DNA of 64,000 nt from Aliidongia sp035943795 (GTDB lineage: Bacteria; Pseudomonadota; Alphaproteobacteria; ATCC43930; CGMCC-115725). Positions within the stretch are counted from its first letter, which is position 1; each line of letters opens with the position of its first letter. The stretch is from assembly GCF_035943795.1 (NCBI RefSeq), contig NZ_DASZBY010000073.1, forward strand, positions 62,001-126,000. The letters run 5' to 3'. The notes beneath the pieces are model-generated. The model was not told the DNA's origin, did no database searches, and worked only from the letters and a program-made list of their open reading frames with translations. Below, piece after piece: positions 32,831 through 40,779 of the stretch. A program made the translations under genes and the position numbers.

Positions 32831-33466
32831 TCACGCCGGCGCGTTCTCCCGGAAGGGCCGCATCTGCGCCTCCATCGCGCGGCCGAATGCCGGGCGGGCC
32901 TCGCAACGCTGCCGATAGGCGTCGAGGATCGGATAGCGCGCGAGGGTGCCGCAATCGACGAGTTCACGCAAAACCGTCGTCATGATCAGGTCGCCGGCGG
33001 TGAAGCGGCCTTCGAGATATTCCTTGCCGTCGAGCCAGGCCGAAAGCGCCGCCAGCCGCCGGTCCAACGACGTCCCGACCTGCTCCTTCCAGGCCGCGCC
33101 GGCGTCCGCCTCGAGGTGGATCTGGTTATGTGCAAACGGCTCGATGGAATTCAGTGCCGCGATCACCCAGGTGGTCACGCGCGCGTGGCCCGCGGCATCC
33201 CGGGGCGCCAGCGCTTCCGACCTGGTGGCGAGATGCAGGACGATCGCCCCGGATTCGAACATCTCGACGTCGCCGTCCTTGTAGGCCGGTACCTGGCCGA
33301 ACGGCTGCCATTCCCGATAGGCTGCCGATTTCTGAACCGTGCCATCGATCAGCGTCGCCTCGTAGGGCAGCGCCGCCTCTTCCAGCGCCCAGCGGACCCG
33401 GAGATCGCGGACGTATCCCTGGGCGAAGGGCGGAACCCAGCGGAATGCCGAAACTTCGATGGTCAT
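32831..33466 (-). CDS. Glutathione S-transferase family protein
   Basis: A cytosolic GST of 211 residues. The thioredoxin-like N-domain holds FGQVPAYKDGDVEMFESGAI, with cis-Pro and the Glu-Ser glutathione site. The all-helical C-domain has the N-capping region GRFTAGDLIMTTVL. The ATG at 33466 has GAGGGG upstream. A near-ideal promoter with a palindrome in its spacer lies just upstream, pointing to an inducible detoxification gene. The acceptor substrate is unknown. Confidence 0.9.
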   Translation of the reverse strand: MTIEVSAFRWVPPFAQGYVRDLRVRWALEEAALPYEATLIDGTVQKSAAYREWQPFGQVPAYKDGDVEMFESGAIVLHLATRSEALAPRDAAGHARVTTWVIAALNSIEPFAHNQIHLEADAGAAWKEQVGTSLDRRLAALSAWLDGKEYLEGRFTAGDLIMTTVLRELVDCGTLARYPILDAYRQRCEARPAFGRAMEAQMRPFRENAPA

Positions 33467-33501
33467 GGGCGTCTTCCCCTCAAGTTCCAAAGGCTCGCGG
33501 G

Positions 33502-33530
33502 ATAGTGTTGATATCAACATAATATGTCAA
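33502..33530 (-). promoter_or_regulatory. GST promoter with operator in spacer
   Basis: On the minus strand TTGACA (33530-33525) and CACTAT (33507-33502) are 17 bases apart. The 14-bp perfect palindrome TGTTGATATCAACA (33506-33519) fills most of the spacer. This is a classic layout for a dimeric repressor such as a MarR/TetR-type protein. The start codon is 36 bases downstream of the -10. Confidence 0.75.
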
Positions 33531-33614
33531 GCAAGTGCGGCCCACGTGTGGAACAGCCGCAACGCGCCGCCGTTGGCCTCGTATCCGAACCTTCGCGCGA
33601 AGCAGGACATTCAC

Positions 33615-34892
33615 ATGCGGCAGCTTTGGCTTCTGATGGCTCTGAATTTGGGACTCGCGGCCTGCGCTGTCGCGCCGCCGGTCGACCGGGATACCGAGCG
33701 GGCGATGCAGGACGCCGATGCGCCGGGCCGTATCGCCATCTTTCGCCGCGAGGGCGAGCGGATCGCGCCCACCAAATTCATTGATGGCAACTCGGTCGAG
33801 CTGCTGCACAACGGTCCCGAGACCTACAGCGCGATGGAACAGTTGATTGGCGACGCCCGCCAGCGCATCGACATGGAGAGCTATGAGTTCGATACCGTCG
33901 AAGGCGGAAAATTCGCCGATCTCCTGATCGCGAAAGCTGCCCAGGGCGTGACGGTCGACCTGATGTATGACGCATGGGGATCTTTCGAGACTCCCTCCAG
34001 CCTGTTCGACCGCATGCGCCAGGGCGGCGTTCATGTTGTCGAATTCAGCCCCTTCGATCCGGTGGCGTTGGCTACCCTCGACCTCAATCGGCGTGACCAT
34101 CGCAAGCTGCTGGTGGTCGATGGCGCGGTGGCGATCACGGGCGGTGTGAACATCAGCCAGGTGTACGAGAACCGCCAGCGGCAGCCGCAGAGCGACGATC
34201 CCGAGCAGCTGCCCTGGCGGGATACGGACATCCGGATGCGAGGTCCGGTCGTGGCCGAATTCGAGCGGCTGTTCGTGACGGCGTGGCGTGAGCAGAAGGG
34301 TCCCGCACTTCCCGACATGGCGTCTTCCGGGACGCGGGCCGGTGAACTGCAGGTCCAGGCGGTCGACGGCGCGCCGATCGATCACCGGCCGCTCATCTAC
34401 CGGACCCTGCTCGTCGCGATCACGCTCGCCCGCTCGTCGATCCACCTGACCACGGGCTTCTTCGTGCCGACACCCGACCTCGAAGACGCGCTCGAAATCG
34501 CGGCCCGGCGCGGCGTCGACGTCGAACTGGTCGTGCCCAGCCAAAGCGACAGCTCCATGGCCCTTGCCGCGGGGCGCGCTCGCTACGAAGACCTGATGGC
34601 CGCCGGTGTCCGCATCTTCGAGCGGCAGGATGCCGTGCTGCATGCCAAGACCGCGGTCATCGACGGTGTCTGGTCGACGGTCGGATCGTCCAACCTGGAC
34701 TGGCGCAGCGTGGTCGACAATGCCGAGATCAACGCCGTCGTGCTGGGTGGGGCATTCGGCGGACAGATGGAGCAGATGTTCGACGAGGACCGCACGCGCT
34801 CGAAGGCGATCGAGCCCGCGCGCTGGGCCGAACGGCCGTTCGGCGAGCGGTTGCACGAATGGACGGCGCAATGGCTGGACGTGCTTCTGTGA
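33615..34892 (+). CDS. Phospholipase D / cardiolipin synthase-like lipoprotein
   Basis: A 425-residue PLD-superfamily protein. A short signal ends in lipobox LAAC (Cys17), so the protein is probably a lipoprotein. Two HKD motifs are present: HRKLLVVDGAVAITGG and HAKTAVIDGVWSTVGSSN, both followed by the expected Gly/Ser-Asn. The pair is close to cardiolipin synthase Cls but the protein lacks the N-terminal membrane helices of ClsA. It may be a ClsC-like or other phosphodiesterase acting at the envelope. The ATG at 33615 has AGGAC upstream; the frame is open earlier but that would remove the signal sequence. Confidence 0.88.
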   Translation: MRQLWLLMALNLGLAACAVAPPVDRDTERAMQDADAPGRIAIFRREGERIAPTKFIDGNSVELLHNGPETYSAMEQLIGDARQRIDMESYEFDTVEGGKFADLLIAKAAQGVTVDLMYDAWGSFETPSSLFDRMRQGGVHVVEFSPFDPVALATLDLNRRDHRKLLVVDGAVAITGGVNISQVYENRQRQPQSDDPEQLPWRDTDIRMRGPVVAEFERLFVTAWREQKGPALPDMASSGTRAGELQVQAVDGAPIDHRPLIYRTLLVAITLARSSIHLTTGFFVPTPDLEDALEIAARRGVDVELVVPSQSDSSMALAAGRARYEDLMAAGVRIFERQDAVLHAKTAVIDGVWSTVGSSNLDWRSVVDNAEINAVVLGGAFGGQMEQMFDEDRTRSKAIEPARWAERPFGERLHEWTAQWLDVLL

Positions 34893-34934
34893 TCGTCCTT
34901 TGACGTCGCGATTCCGACCTTCCATAGTTGGACC

Positions 34935-35384
34935 ATGAGCCGCGATTACCCCGCTTCGCCGATGGTCGGCCTTCTCGCGATCGTTCGTCGCGGCGAACGA
35001 TTTCTGCTGGTGCGCCGGGCGAAGGAGCCCAACCGCGGGCGTTGGGGCTTCCCGGGCGGTGTCCAGGAACTGGGCGAGACGGTGATCGAGGGCGCGCGGC
35101 GGGAATTGGCCGAGGAAACCGGCCTCGCCGCCGCCGGCGGCCACGCAATCACCACGCTCGATGCGATCGACCGCGATGACGCCGGCCGCGTCCGCTACCA
35201 CTACACCCTGATCGCCGTGCTGATGGCAGATGTCGCCGGCGAGCCCGTCGCCGGCGACGATGCGGCGGAGGTCGGCTGGTTCGGTCTCGCCGACCTGCCG
35301 GCCATTCCTGCCATCGCCGCTGTCGGCCCGCTGATGATCGACCTGCTGGCTCAGGCGGCCGCCTTGGGCATCGGCCCGACATAG
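34935..35384 (+). CDS. NUDIX hydrolase
   Basis: A 149-residue NUDIX enzyme. The NUDIX box GGVQELGETVIEGARRELAEETGL spans about residues 39-62 with every consensus residue. The flanking strand RRAKEPNRGRWGFPGG resembles ADP-ribose and nucleoside-diphosphate-sugar hydrolases. Substrate is uncertain. Its last 34 bases overlap the 3' end of the convergent citrate synthase gene. Confidence 0.92.
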   Translation: MSRDYPASPMVGLLAIVRRGERFLLVRRAKEPNRGRWGFPGGVQELGETVIEGARRELAEETGLAAAGGHAITTLDAIDRDDAGRVRYHYTLIAVLMADVAGEPVAGDDAAEVGWFGLADLPAIPAIAAVGPLMIDLLAQAAALGIGPT

Positions 35385-36433
35385 GCCGATTGGGGACGGA
35401 TGATCCGGCCGCCCTGGGTCTGTTCCAGGATATGGGCGGTCCAGCCGACGACGCGGCCGATCGCGAAGACCGGCGTGAACAGGTCGCGCGGCAGGGCCAG
35501 CGCCTCCAGCACCAGGGCCGTATAGAATTCGACGTTGGTGTCGATCCGCCGGCCGGGCTTCAGCCGCGCCAGCACCTTGAGCGCGCCGGCCTCGACCGCC
35601 TCGGCGAAGCGGATCCGGTTCGTGCCCCCGCGCAAACCGAGCGCCACACCTTTCAGGACGTCGGCGCGCGGATCGCGCACCCGATAGACCCGGTGGCCGA
35701 AGCCCATCAGTCGGTCGCCCTGCGAGATCGTCCGCTCGAGCCAGGGCTCGATCCGGTCTTCGCTGCCGATCGCGTCCAGCATGTCTAGCACCGGTCCCGG
35801 TGCCCCGCCATGAAGCGGGCCCTTGAGCGCGCACAGCCCGGCCACGACCGAGGAAAAGACCCCGGCCTGGGTCGAGGCGACGACGCGGGCCGTGAAGGTC
35901 GATGCGTTCAAGCCGTGATCGGCGACCGTGACCAGATAGGTCTCGAGCGCCGTCACGTGCTCCGGCTCGGCCGGCTCGCCGCGCAGCATGCGCAGGAAAT
36001 CCGCCGCCTGGGACAGGGCGGGATCGGGCGGTAGAACCGCCTGTCCCAGACCATCCCGGGCGAGTGCCGCGACGAATACCGGCATCGCCGCAGTCGCCAG
36101 CACATGGTGCGGCAGGTCGCTCGCGTCGGGCAGGGCGGCCAGCAACAGGCGCAGGCCCTCGATCGCGGTCAGGCTCCGGGCCGGGACCAATAGGGGTTGC
36201 GCGATCTCGAACGCCACCGCGCGTGCGGCGCCGAGCGCTTTGCCGATCGAAGCCGGGTCTCCATCGGCGAAGCCGTCCCACAGAAGGGCGGCAAGCGCCT
36301 CCTGGCTGGTGTCCCCCGCCAACTGCTCGATGTCGTATCCCCGAAAGATGAGGCGGCCCTGCTCGCCATCCACGTGGCTCAGCACGGTCTCCGCCGCGAC
36401 GATGCCTTCCAACCCATCCGATGCTGCTGACAT
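35351..36433 (-). CDS. Citrate synthase / 2-methylcitrate synthase family enzyme
   Basis: A 360-residue citrate synthase-fold enzyme of the small (type I, non-NADH-regulated) class. Catalytic histidines lie in VADHGLNASTF and GFGHRVYRVRDPRA. The third residue, normally Asp in NVDFYS, is Glu here (NVEFYTALV), which other family members also show. GRVVGWTAHILEQ closes the active-site region. It condenses acetyl-CoA or propionyl-CoA with oxaloacetate; which is not decidable. It is divergent from a citrate synthase fused to a DNA-binding domain. It is not a sole housekeeping citrate synthase with certainty, since more copies may exist elsewhere. Confidence 0.85.
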   Translation of the reverse strand: MSAASDGLEGIVAAETVLSHVDGEQGRLIFRGYDIEQLAGDTSQEALAALLWDGFADGDPASIGKALGAARAVAFEIAQPLLVPARSLTAIEGLRLLLAALPDASDLPHHVLATAAMPVFVAALARDGLGQAVLPPDPALSQAADFLRMLRGEPAEPEHVTALETYLVTVADHGLNASTFTARVVASTQAGVFSSVVAGLCALKGPLHGGAPGPVLDMLDAIGSEDRIEPWLERTISQGDRLMGFGHRVYRVRDPRADVLKGVALGLRGGTNRIRFAEAVEAGALKVLARLKPGRRIDTNVEFYTALVLEALALPRDLFTPVFAIGRVVGWTAHILEQTQGGRIIRPQSAYVGPMPKAAA

Positions 36434-36523
36434 GGCGATTCTCCGTTCAATGTCTCGCCAGACATCGGGCCGGACGCTAGTATCGTCAATATTGATTCAA
36501 TTCATCAATATAAGGAAAAAGGC
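36434..36523. promoter_or_regulatory. Divergent promoter with operator, citrate synthase pair
   Basis: ATATTGAT-TCAATTC-ATCAATAT (36489-36511) is an inverted repeat with perfect 8-bp arms. On the minus strand TTGATG and GATACT (36484-36479) lie 18 bases apart, so the palindrome overlaps the citrate synthase promoter; its right arm ends 12 bases before the GTG of the other gene, next to AAGGAAAAA. A second repeat ATGTCT-CGCC-AGACAT lies at 36450-36465 in the leader. Confidence 0.7.
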
Positions 36524-37708
36524 GTGCCGACGACCGACCTCATCGATGCGAGCGCGGCGATCGCCCTATTGGGCGTTGGACGCGCGACGCTCTACGCCTA
36601 TGTCAGCCGGGGCCAGATCCGGTCGGAGCCGGACCCGGCCGATCCCCGTCGCCGGTTGTACCATCGGGCCGATCTCGAGGGGCTCAAGCTGCGAAAGGCA
36701 CGGGGGCGGCGACCCGACAAGGTCGCCGAAGCGACGCTGGATTGGGGCTTGCCGGTGCTGGAATCGGGCATCTCGCTCATCGCCGACGGCCGGCTGTTCT
36801 ATCGCGGCCGGGAGGCGACCGAGCTGGCACGCTCCGCCACGATCGAAGCGGCCGCCCGATGGCTTTGGAATTGCGGCGAGACCGATCCGTTCGACGCACC
36901 GGCGCCGCCGTTGCCGGGCCTCTGGCCGGCGATCCTGCCGGGTCTGGCCGATCTGCCGCCGATCGAGCGCGCGCAGGCGCTGTTGGCGCTGGCGCCGCCG
37001 TCCTTGCCGACCTTGCGGCGGACCGTGGTGCGACTGTGGCCGGAGGCCGCGGCGCTGTTGCGCCTGACCGCGGCGGCGGCGCTGGGGTGCGCGCCGTCGG
37101 CGATGCCGATCCATCGGATGCTGGCTGATGCCTGGGGGCTGGACGCGGCCGGCGCCGACCGGGTGCGCGCAGCGCTGGTGCTGTCGGCCGATCACGAACT
37201 GAACGTCTCGACCTTCACGGTCCGCTGCATCGCGTCGACCGGCGCCGTGCTGACGGCGTCGCTGCAGGGCGGCCTCGCGGCGTTGTCGGGCCCGCGTCAC
37301 GGCGGCATGACGGGCCGGGTCGAAGCGCTGTTCCGGGCGTTGGAGCAGGACGGCGACGTCGAGCGCCTGATCGCCGGCCGTCTCGCGCGCGGCGAGACGA
37401 TGCCGGGCTTCGGTCATCCGCTCTATCCGGCGGGCGATCCGCGCGGTGCCGCATTGCTGGCCTTGGCCGAGCCGGACGCGCTCACCGGGGGACTGGTCCG
37501 GGCGGTGGTCGATCTGACCGGGCAGTATCCGTCGCTCGACGTCGGGCTGGTCGCGCTGGCCCGGCAGCTGGGCCTGCCCGCTGGATCGGCTGCGGCCCTG
37601 TTTGCGATCGGCCGCACCGCCGGCTGGCTCGCCCATGCGTTGGAGCAGATCGGGCAGGATCGGCTGATCCGCCCGCGGGCGCGCTATATCGGTCCGGTCC
37701 CGGCCTGA
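36524..37708 (+). CDS. HTH-citrate synthase fusion protein
   Basis: A 394-residue protein joining an N-terminal helix-turn-helix of excisionase/MerR-like type (about residues 1-65; LIDASAAIALLGVGRATLYAY, a VSRGQIR turn, then RRRLYHRADLEGL) to a citrate synthase domain. Active-site residues appear intact: His in ADHELNVSTF, His in GFGHPLYPAGDPRG and Asp in YPSLDVGLVAL. It starts with GTG at 36524 behind AAGGA. It probably binds the palindrome just upstream and controls the divergent citrate synthase, perhaps sensing acyl-CoA or oxaloacetate. Fusions of this layout exist in databases, but I know of no experimental role. It overlaps the convergent AraC gene by 25 bases. Confidence 0.85.
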   Translation: MPTTDLIDASAAIALLGVGRATLYAYVSRGQIRSEPDPADPRRRLYHRADLEGLKLRKARGRRPDKVAEATLDWGLPVLESGISLIADGRLFYRGREATELARSATIEAAARWLWNCGETDPFDAPAPPLPGLWPAILPGLADLPPIERAQALLALAPPSLPTLRRTVVRLWPEAAALLRLTAAAALGCAPSAMPIHRMLADAWGLDAAGADRVRAALVLSADHELNVSTFTVRCIASTGAVLTASLQGGLAALSGPRHGGMTGRVEALFRALEQDGDVERLIAGRLARGETMPGFGHPLYPAGDPRGAALLALAEPDALTGGLVRAVVDLTGQYPSLDVGLVALARQLGLPAGSAAALFAIGRTAGWLAHALEQIGQDRLIRPRARYIGPVPA

Positions 37709-38523
37709 GCGGCGCGGGCGAATTGCACGGGGGTGATGCCGAACGCGCCCTTGAAGCGGCGGTTCAGGTGGCTCTGGTCGACGAAGCCGACGGCGGCGGC
37801 AACCTGGGCCGCCGGTTCGCCCTCGGCAAGCAACCGCCTCGCGGCGGCGAGCCGAAGGCGCAATTGATAGGCGTGGGGCGGCAGCCCGTACCGCTGGTGA
37901 AATTGCCGGCACAGCTGGAACCGGTTCATATCGGCCAGCCGGGCCAACTCGTCCGTCGCGATCTCCTCGGCCGCATCGGCATGAAGCCGGTCGCGGACCC
38001 GCCCGAGCGCACGGTCGTGACGGCCTGGCGATCGCGGCGTGGCGATGCCTCCGCCGTGGCCCGCGAGCCGGCGGATCGTGGCCGTAAGGCCGGCGTCCCG
38101 CTCGAGCCGGGACGATGGTGCCGCGAGCAGCGCGTGGGTCCGGGCGATCAGCAGGCCCAGCGCCTCGTCGACGATCAGCGGCGTCGCGAAGAACGGCAGG
38201 GGTGCAGGGCGGTCCGCGCATTCGTCCAGGACGGCACGCATCGCTTCGGGCGCGACATAGAGCATCCGATAGACGAAGCCCCCGGGATCGCCGGCATGAC
38301 CGTCGTGCGGTTCGTCCGGATTGAAGGCCATGACCATGCCGGGCGTGCTGGCATGGGCCGCCCCCCGGCAGCGGAAGGCCTGAACGCCCCATTCCGTGAT
38401 GCCGATCGCGTAGCCGTCGTGGGCGTGGCGTTCATAGACATGGCGCCGCATCCGAGCGCGCAGCAATTCCACCCCGGCCTCCGGAGCAGTCGCATACTCG
38501 GCCCAGTCGACCGCTCGTTCCAT
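37684..38523 (-). CDS. AraC family transcriptional regulator
   Basis: A 279-residue regulator. The N-terminal half is a cupin-like sensor (ERHAHDGYAIGITEWGVQAF, FNPDEPHDGH). The C-terminal 100 residues are two helix-turn-helix units, with LARLADMNRFQLCRQFHQRYG and AAAVGFVDQSHLNRRFKGAFG. The ATG at 38523 has GAGGAG six bases upstream. Effector unknown. It is divergent from a DUF2000 gene, a frequent neighbour of AraC regulators of this type, which suggests that gene as a target. Confidence 0.92.
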   Translation of the reverse strand: MERAVDWAEYATAPEAGVELLRARMRRHVYERHAHDGYAIGITEWGVQAFRCRGAAHASTPGMVMAFNPDEPHDGHAGDPGGFVYRMLYVAPEAMRAVLDECADRPAPLPFFATPLIVDEALGLLIARTHALLAAPSSRLERDAGLTATIRRLAGHGGGIATPRSPGRHDRALGRVRDRLHADAAEEIATDELARLADMNRFQLCRQFHQRYGLPPHAYQLRLRLAAARRLLAEGEPAAQVAAAVGFVDQSHLNRRFKGAFGITPVQFARAAQAGTGPI

Positions 38524-38615
38524 GGTGCTCCTCGAGACGGCAACCCGGTACAAGTGGGGTGCGCGCGACGAAGATACCATCCGGTCCCGTTCCACCAAGG
38601 ATCAAGGATGATGGC

Positions 38616-39026
38616 ATGCGATTCGAGACCAAGATAGCCGTGGCCCTGCGCGCCGACTTGCCGGTCTGGCAGAAGCTCAACGTCACTGCCTTCACCGTCA
38701 GCGGCCTGGCCGCGACCGACCCGGCGATGGTCGGGGAACCTTATGAGGACGCCTCTGGCCGGCTCTATCTGCCGATGTTCCGCCAGCCGGTGCTGGTCTT
38801 CGCTGGTGACGCGGCTGATCTGCGACGCGCCTACGAGCGCGCGACGGAGCGTGGCATCCGCATGGCGATCTTCACCGAAGAACTGTTTTCGACCGGCCAT
38901 GACGAGGCCAACCGCGCCGCGGTCAAGGCGGTGGCGAGCGCCGACCTCAACCTGGTCGGCCTGGCGCTGCGCGGCGATCGCAAGGACGTCGACAAGATCC
39001 TGAAAGGCCTGTCGCTGCATGCCTAG
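38616..39026 (+). CDS. DUF2000 family protein
   Basis: A 136-residue protein of the DUF2000 family, structurally related to peptidyl-tRNA hydrolase 2. Family-like segments are ETKIAVALRADLPVWQKLNV at the N-terminus, GEPYEDASGRLYLPMFRQPVLVF, and a C-terminal LNLVGLALRGDRKDVDKILKGL. Function is not known. AAGGATGATGG precedes the ATG at 38616. It is divergent from the AraC gene. Confidence 0.8.
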   Translation: MRFETKIAVALRADLPVWQKLNVTAFTVSGLAATDPAMVGEPYEDASGRLYLPMFRQPVLVFAGDAADLRRAYERATERGIRMAIFTEELFSTGHDEANRAAVKAVASADLNLVGLALRGDRKDVDKILKGLSLHA

Positions 39027-39027
39027 G

Positions 39028-39071
39028 ATGTCTGGTCCCGGCCCTCGATGGAAAATGCCGGGACCAGATAT
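39028..39071. terminator. Long inverted repeat between convergent genes
   Basis: ATGTCTGGTCCCGGC and GCCGGGACCAGATAT pair over 15 bp (one G-T) with a 14-base loop, exactly filling the space between the DUF2000 and COG0523 stops. It would act as a bidirectional terminator or RNA 3'-end stabiliser, though neither strand has a good T-run. Confidence 0.6.
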
Positions 39072-40142
39072 CTAGGAGCGGTGTGTCTTCACGGCGGCCC
39101 GGTCCAGGAAGATGTCCAGGCTGCGCTGGATCACGTCGCGCTTCAGGCCGTGGGTGATGAATACCAGCCGGCTGTTGCGCGGGGCGCCGGCCGGCCAGCC
39201 GTCGAGCTGGCTCGGCGGATGGAACAGGTGCTGCACGCCGTGGACGACGACCGGCTTGTCGTTGCCCGCGATGTCGAGGATGCCCTTCACGCGCAGGATC
39301 TTCTCGCCGGAGATCGAGACCAGCCGATCGAGCGCCTCGGCGAGCGCTTCCCAGTCGAGCGGTTCGGCATAGGCGAGACAGAAGCTCTCGATGCCGTCGT
39401 GGGGATGGTGCCCATGGCCGTCGTGATCATGATCGTGATCGTGCCCATGATGATCATGGTCGTGGTGATCGTGCCGGGACGCATGGGCGTCGGCGGCGAG
39501 CCAGGCCTCGAGCCGTTCGCCCCGGTCGTCGAGCGCCATGCCGAACAGCTGATCCGGATCGACCGCGCCGTGGCTTGCCTCGATCGGCACCGCGCCCGGG
39601 TTGATCTCCTTCAGGCGGGCACGCACGCGCGCGACCATCTCGGATGTCGCGATGTCGGTCTTGGTCAGCACGATCCGGTCGGCGACGGCGGCCTGCTTCA
39701 CTGCTTCGCGATGCAGGTCCATCTCGGCGTCGGCATTGACCGCGTCGATCGTCGTGACCACGCCTTCCAGCCGATAGCGCGCCGCGGTCAGCGGCTCGAC
39801 GATCAAGGTGTGGAGCAGAGGGGCCGGATCGGCGAGCCCGGTCGTCTCGACGATGACCCGGTCGAACTCCGGGATCTGGCCCTTGACCCGCTTCAGGAAC
39901 AGTTCTTTCAGCGTATCGGCCAGGTCGCTCCTCAGCGTGCAGCAGACGCAGCCGCTTTCGAGCAAGGCCACGGTCTCGTCGCCGGTCCGGATCAGCTCAT
40001 GGTCGAGGCCGACCTCGCCGAACTCGTTGATGATGACGGCCGTGTTCTTCATCTCCGGCCGGCGCAGCAGCTGGGAGAGCAGGGTGGTCTTGCCGCTGCC
40101 GAGGAAACCGGTCAGCACGGTGACCGGTAGACGTTGCGTCAT
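39072..40142 (-). CDS. COG0523 GTP-binding metal chaperone (CobW/ZigA-like)
   Basis: A 356-residue G3E GTPase. Walker A is GFLGSGKTT at about residues 11-19, the metal motif is GCVCCTLRSDL, and GTPase motifs include ETTGLADP and LTKTD. A histidine/aspartate-rich stretch of about 30 residues (around 215-245; many HDHDH repeats) separates it from the C-terminal CobW domain. Such proteins move zinc (or cobalt) to client enzymes. With zur directly upstream in the same direction, a zinc role (ZigA/YeiR-like) is the natural inference. GGAG precedes the ATG at 40142. It lies 142 bases from the zur stop. Confidence 0.88.
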   Translation of the reverse strand: MTQRLPVTVLTGFLGSGKTTLLSQLLRRPEMKNTAVIINEFGEVGLDHELIRTGDETVALLESGCVCCTLRSDLADTLKELFLKRVKGQIPEFDRVIVETTGLADPAPLLHTLIVEPLTAARYRLEGVVTTIDAVNADAEMDLHREAVKQAAVADRIVLTKTDIATSEMVARVRARLKEINPGAVPIEASHGAVDPDQLFGMALDDRGERLEAWLAADAHASRHDHHDHDHHGHDHDHDHDGHGHHPHDGIESFCLAYAEPLDWEALAEALDRLVSISGEKILRVKGILDIAGNDKPVVVHGVQHLFHPPSQLDGWPAGAPRNSRLVFITHGLKRDVIQRSLDIFLDRAAVKTHRS

Positions 40143-40180
40143 CTTGGCTCCGGGGTTCGAAAGAGGCGTTGATCGATCGG

Positions 40181-40281
40181 CCATTCCCGCGAAAGCGGGA
40201 ATCCGGCGTCATACGCGGCAGGGCGGACAAAGGGACTCACGTCGCCGCCGACGCCGCTCCCGCTTGCACGGGAATGACGAC
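40181..40281. repeat. REP/BIME-like palindromic element pair
   Basis: ATTCCCGC-GAAA-GCGGGAAT (40183-40202) is followed about 50 bases on by CTCCCGCTTGCACGGGAATGACG (40258-40280), roughly an inverted copy of the same unit. The unit resembles the ATTCCCGCGAAAGCGGGAATCC repeats dispersed in many proteobacteria. It lies between zur and the COG0523 gene and may limit readthrough between them. Confidence 0.75.
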
Positions 40282-40284
40282 ATA

Positions 40285-40779
40285 CTATTGCACGACCCGC
40301 GGGGCATCGGGAGCAAGGCGGGCGCAGTCGCCGCACAGGCCGCGAACCTCGATGGTCTGGCGCTCGGCTTTGAAGCCCTGGCGTGCCGCACGTTCACTGA
40401 CCGAATCGGCGATTTCCGGGTCATCGAGCTCGCCGATCGAACCGCAATTGCGGCAGATCAGGAATTGCCCGCTGTGCGCCTGCTCGGGATGGGGGCAACC
40501 GACATACGCGTTCAGCGACTCGATGCGGTGGACCAGTCCATTCTCCATCAGGAAATCCAACGCCCGATAGATCGTCGGCGGTGCCGCGCGGCGATGGGTC
40601 GTGCGCAACTCGTCCAGCAGGTCATAGGCGCCGATGGGCTCGTGCCGCTTCCAGATCAATTCCAGCACCTGGCGACGGATGTCGGTCAGCCGCGCGCCGC
40701 GGGCACCGCACACCGTTTCGGCACGGTCGATCGCATCTTCGATGCAATGGGCGTGGTCGTGGCTCTTGGGGGCGAACAT
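40285..40779 (-). CDS. zur: Fur family zinc-responsive regulator (Zur)
   Basis: A 164-residue Fur-family repressor. The DNA-binding domain contains LTDIRRQVLELIWKRHEPIGAY and APPTIYRALDFL. The structural zinc site is CRNCG with a second CGDC pair near the C-terminus; other ligands lie in HSGQFLICRNC. I chose ATG 40779, whose bases overlap the TGA of the upstream Tat-protein gene (TGATG), implying coupled translation. Zur rather than Fur or PerR is inferred from the linked COG0523 GTPase. A perfect Zur box was not found by eye upstream. Confidence 0.85.
   Translation of the reverse strand: MFAPKSHDHAHCIEDAIDRAETVCGARGARLTDIRRQVLELIWKRHEPIGAYDLLDELRTTHRRAAPPTIYRALDFLMENGLVHRIESLNAYVGCPHPEQAHSGQFLICRNCGSIGELDDPEIADSVSERAARQGFKAERQTIEVRGLCGDCARLAPDAPRVVQ

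Noticed and set aside
33480..36281. A 933-codon open frame on the minus strand
   Set aside because: It overlaps phospholipase D, NUDIX and citrate synthase, all with clear motifs. The translation is low-information and Arg-rich.
36566..38392. A 608-codon open frame on the minus strand
   Set aside because: Shadow of the HTH-citrate synthase and out of frame with the AraC gene; no motifs.
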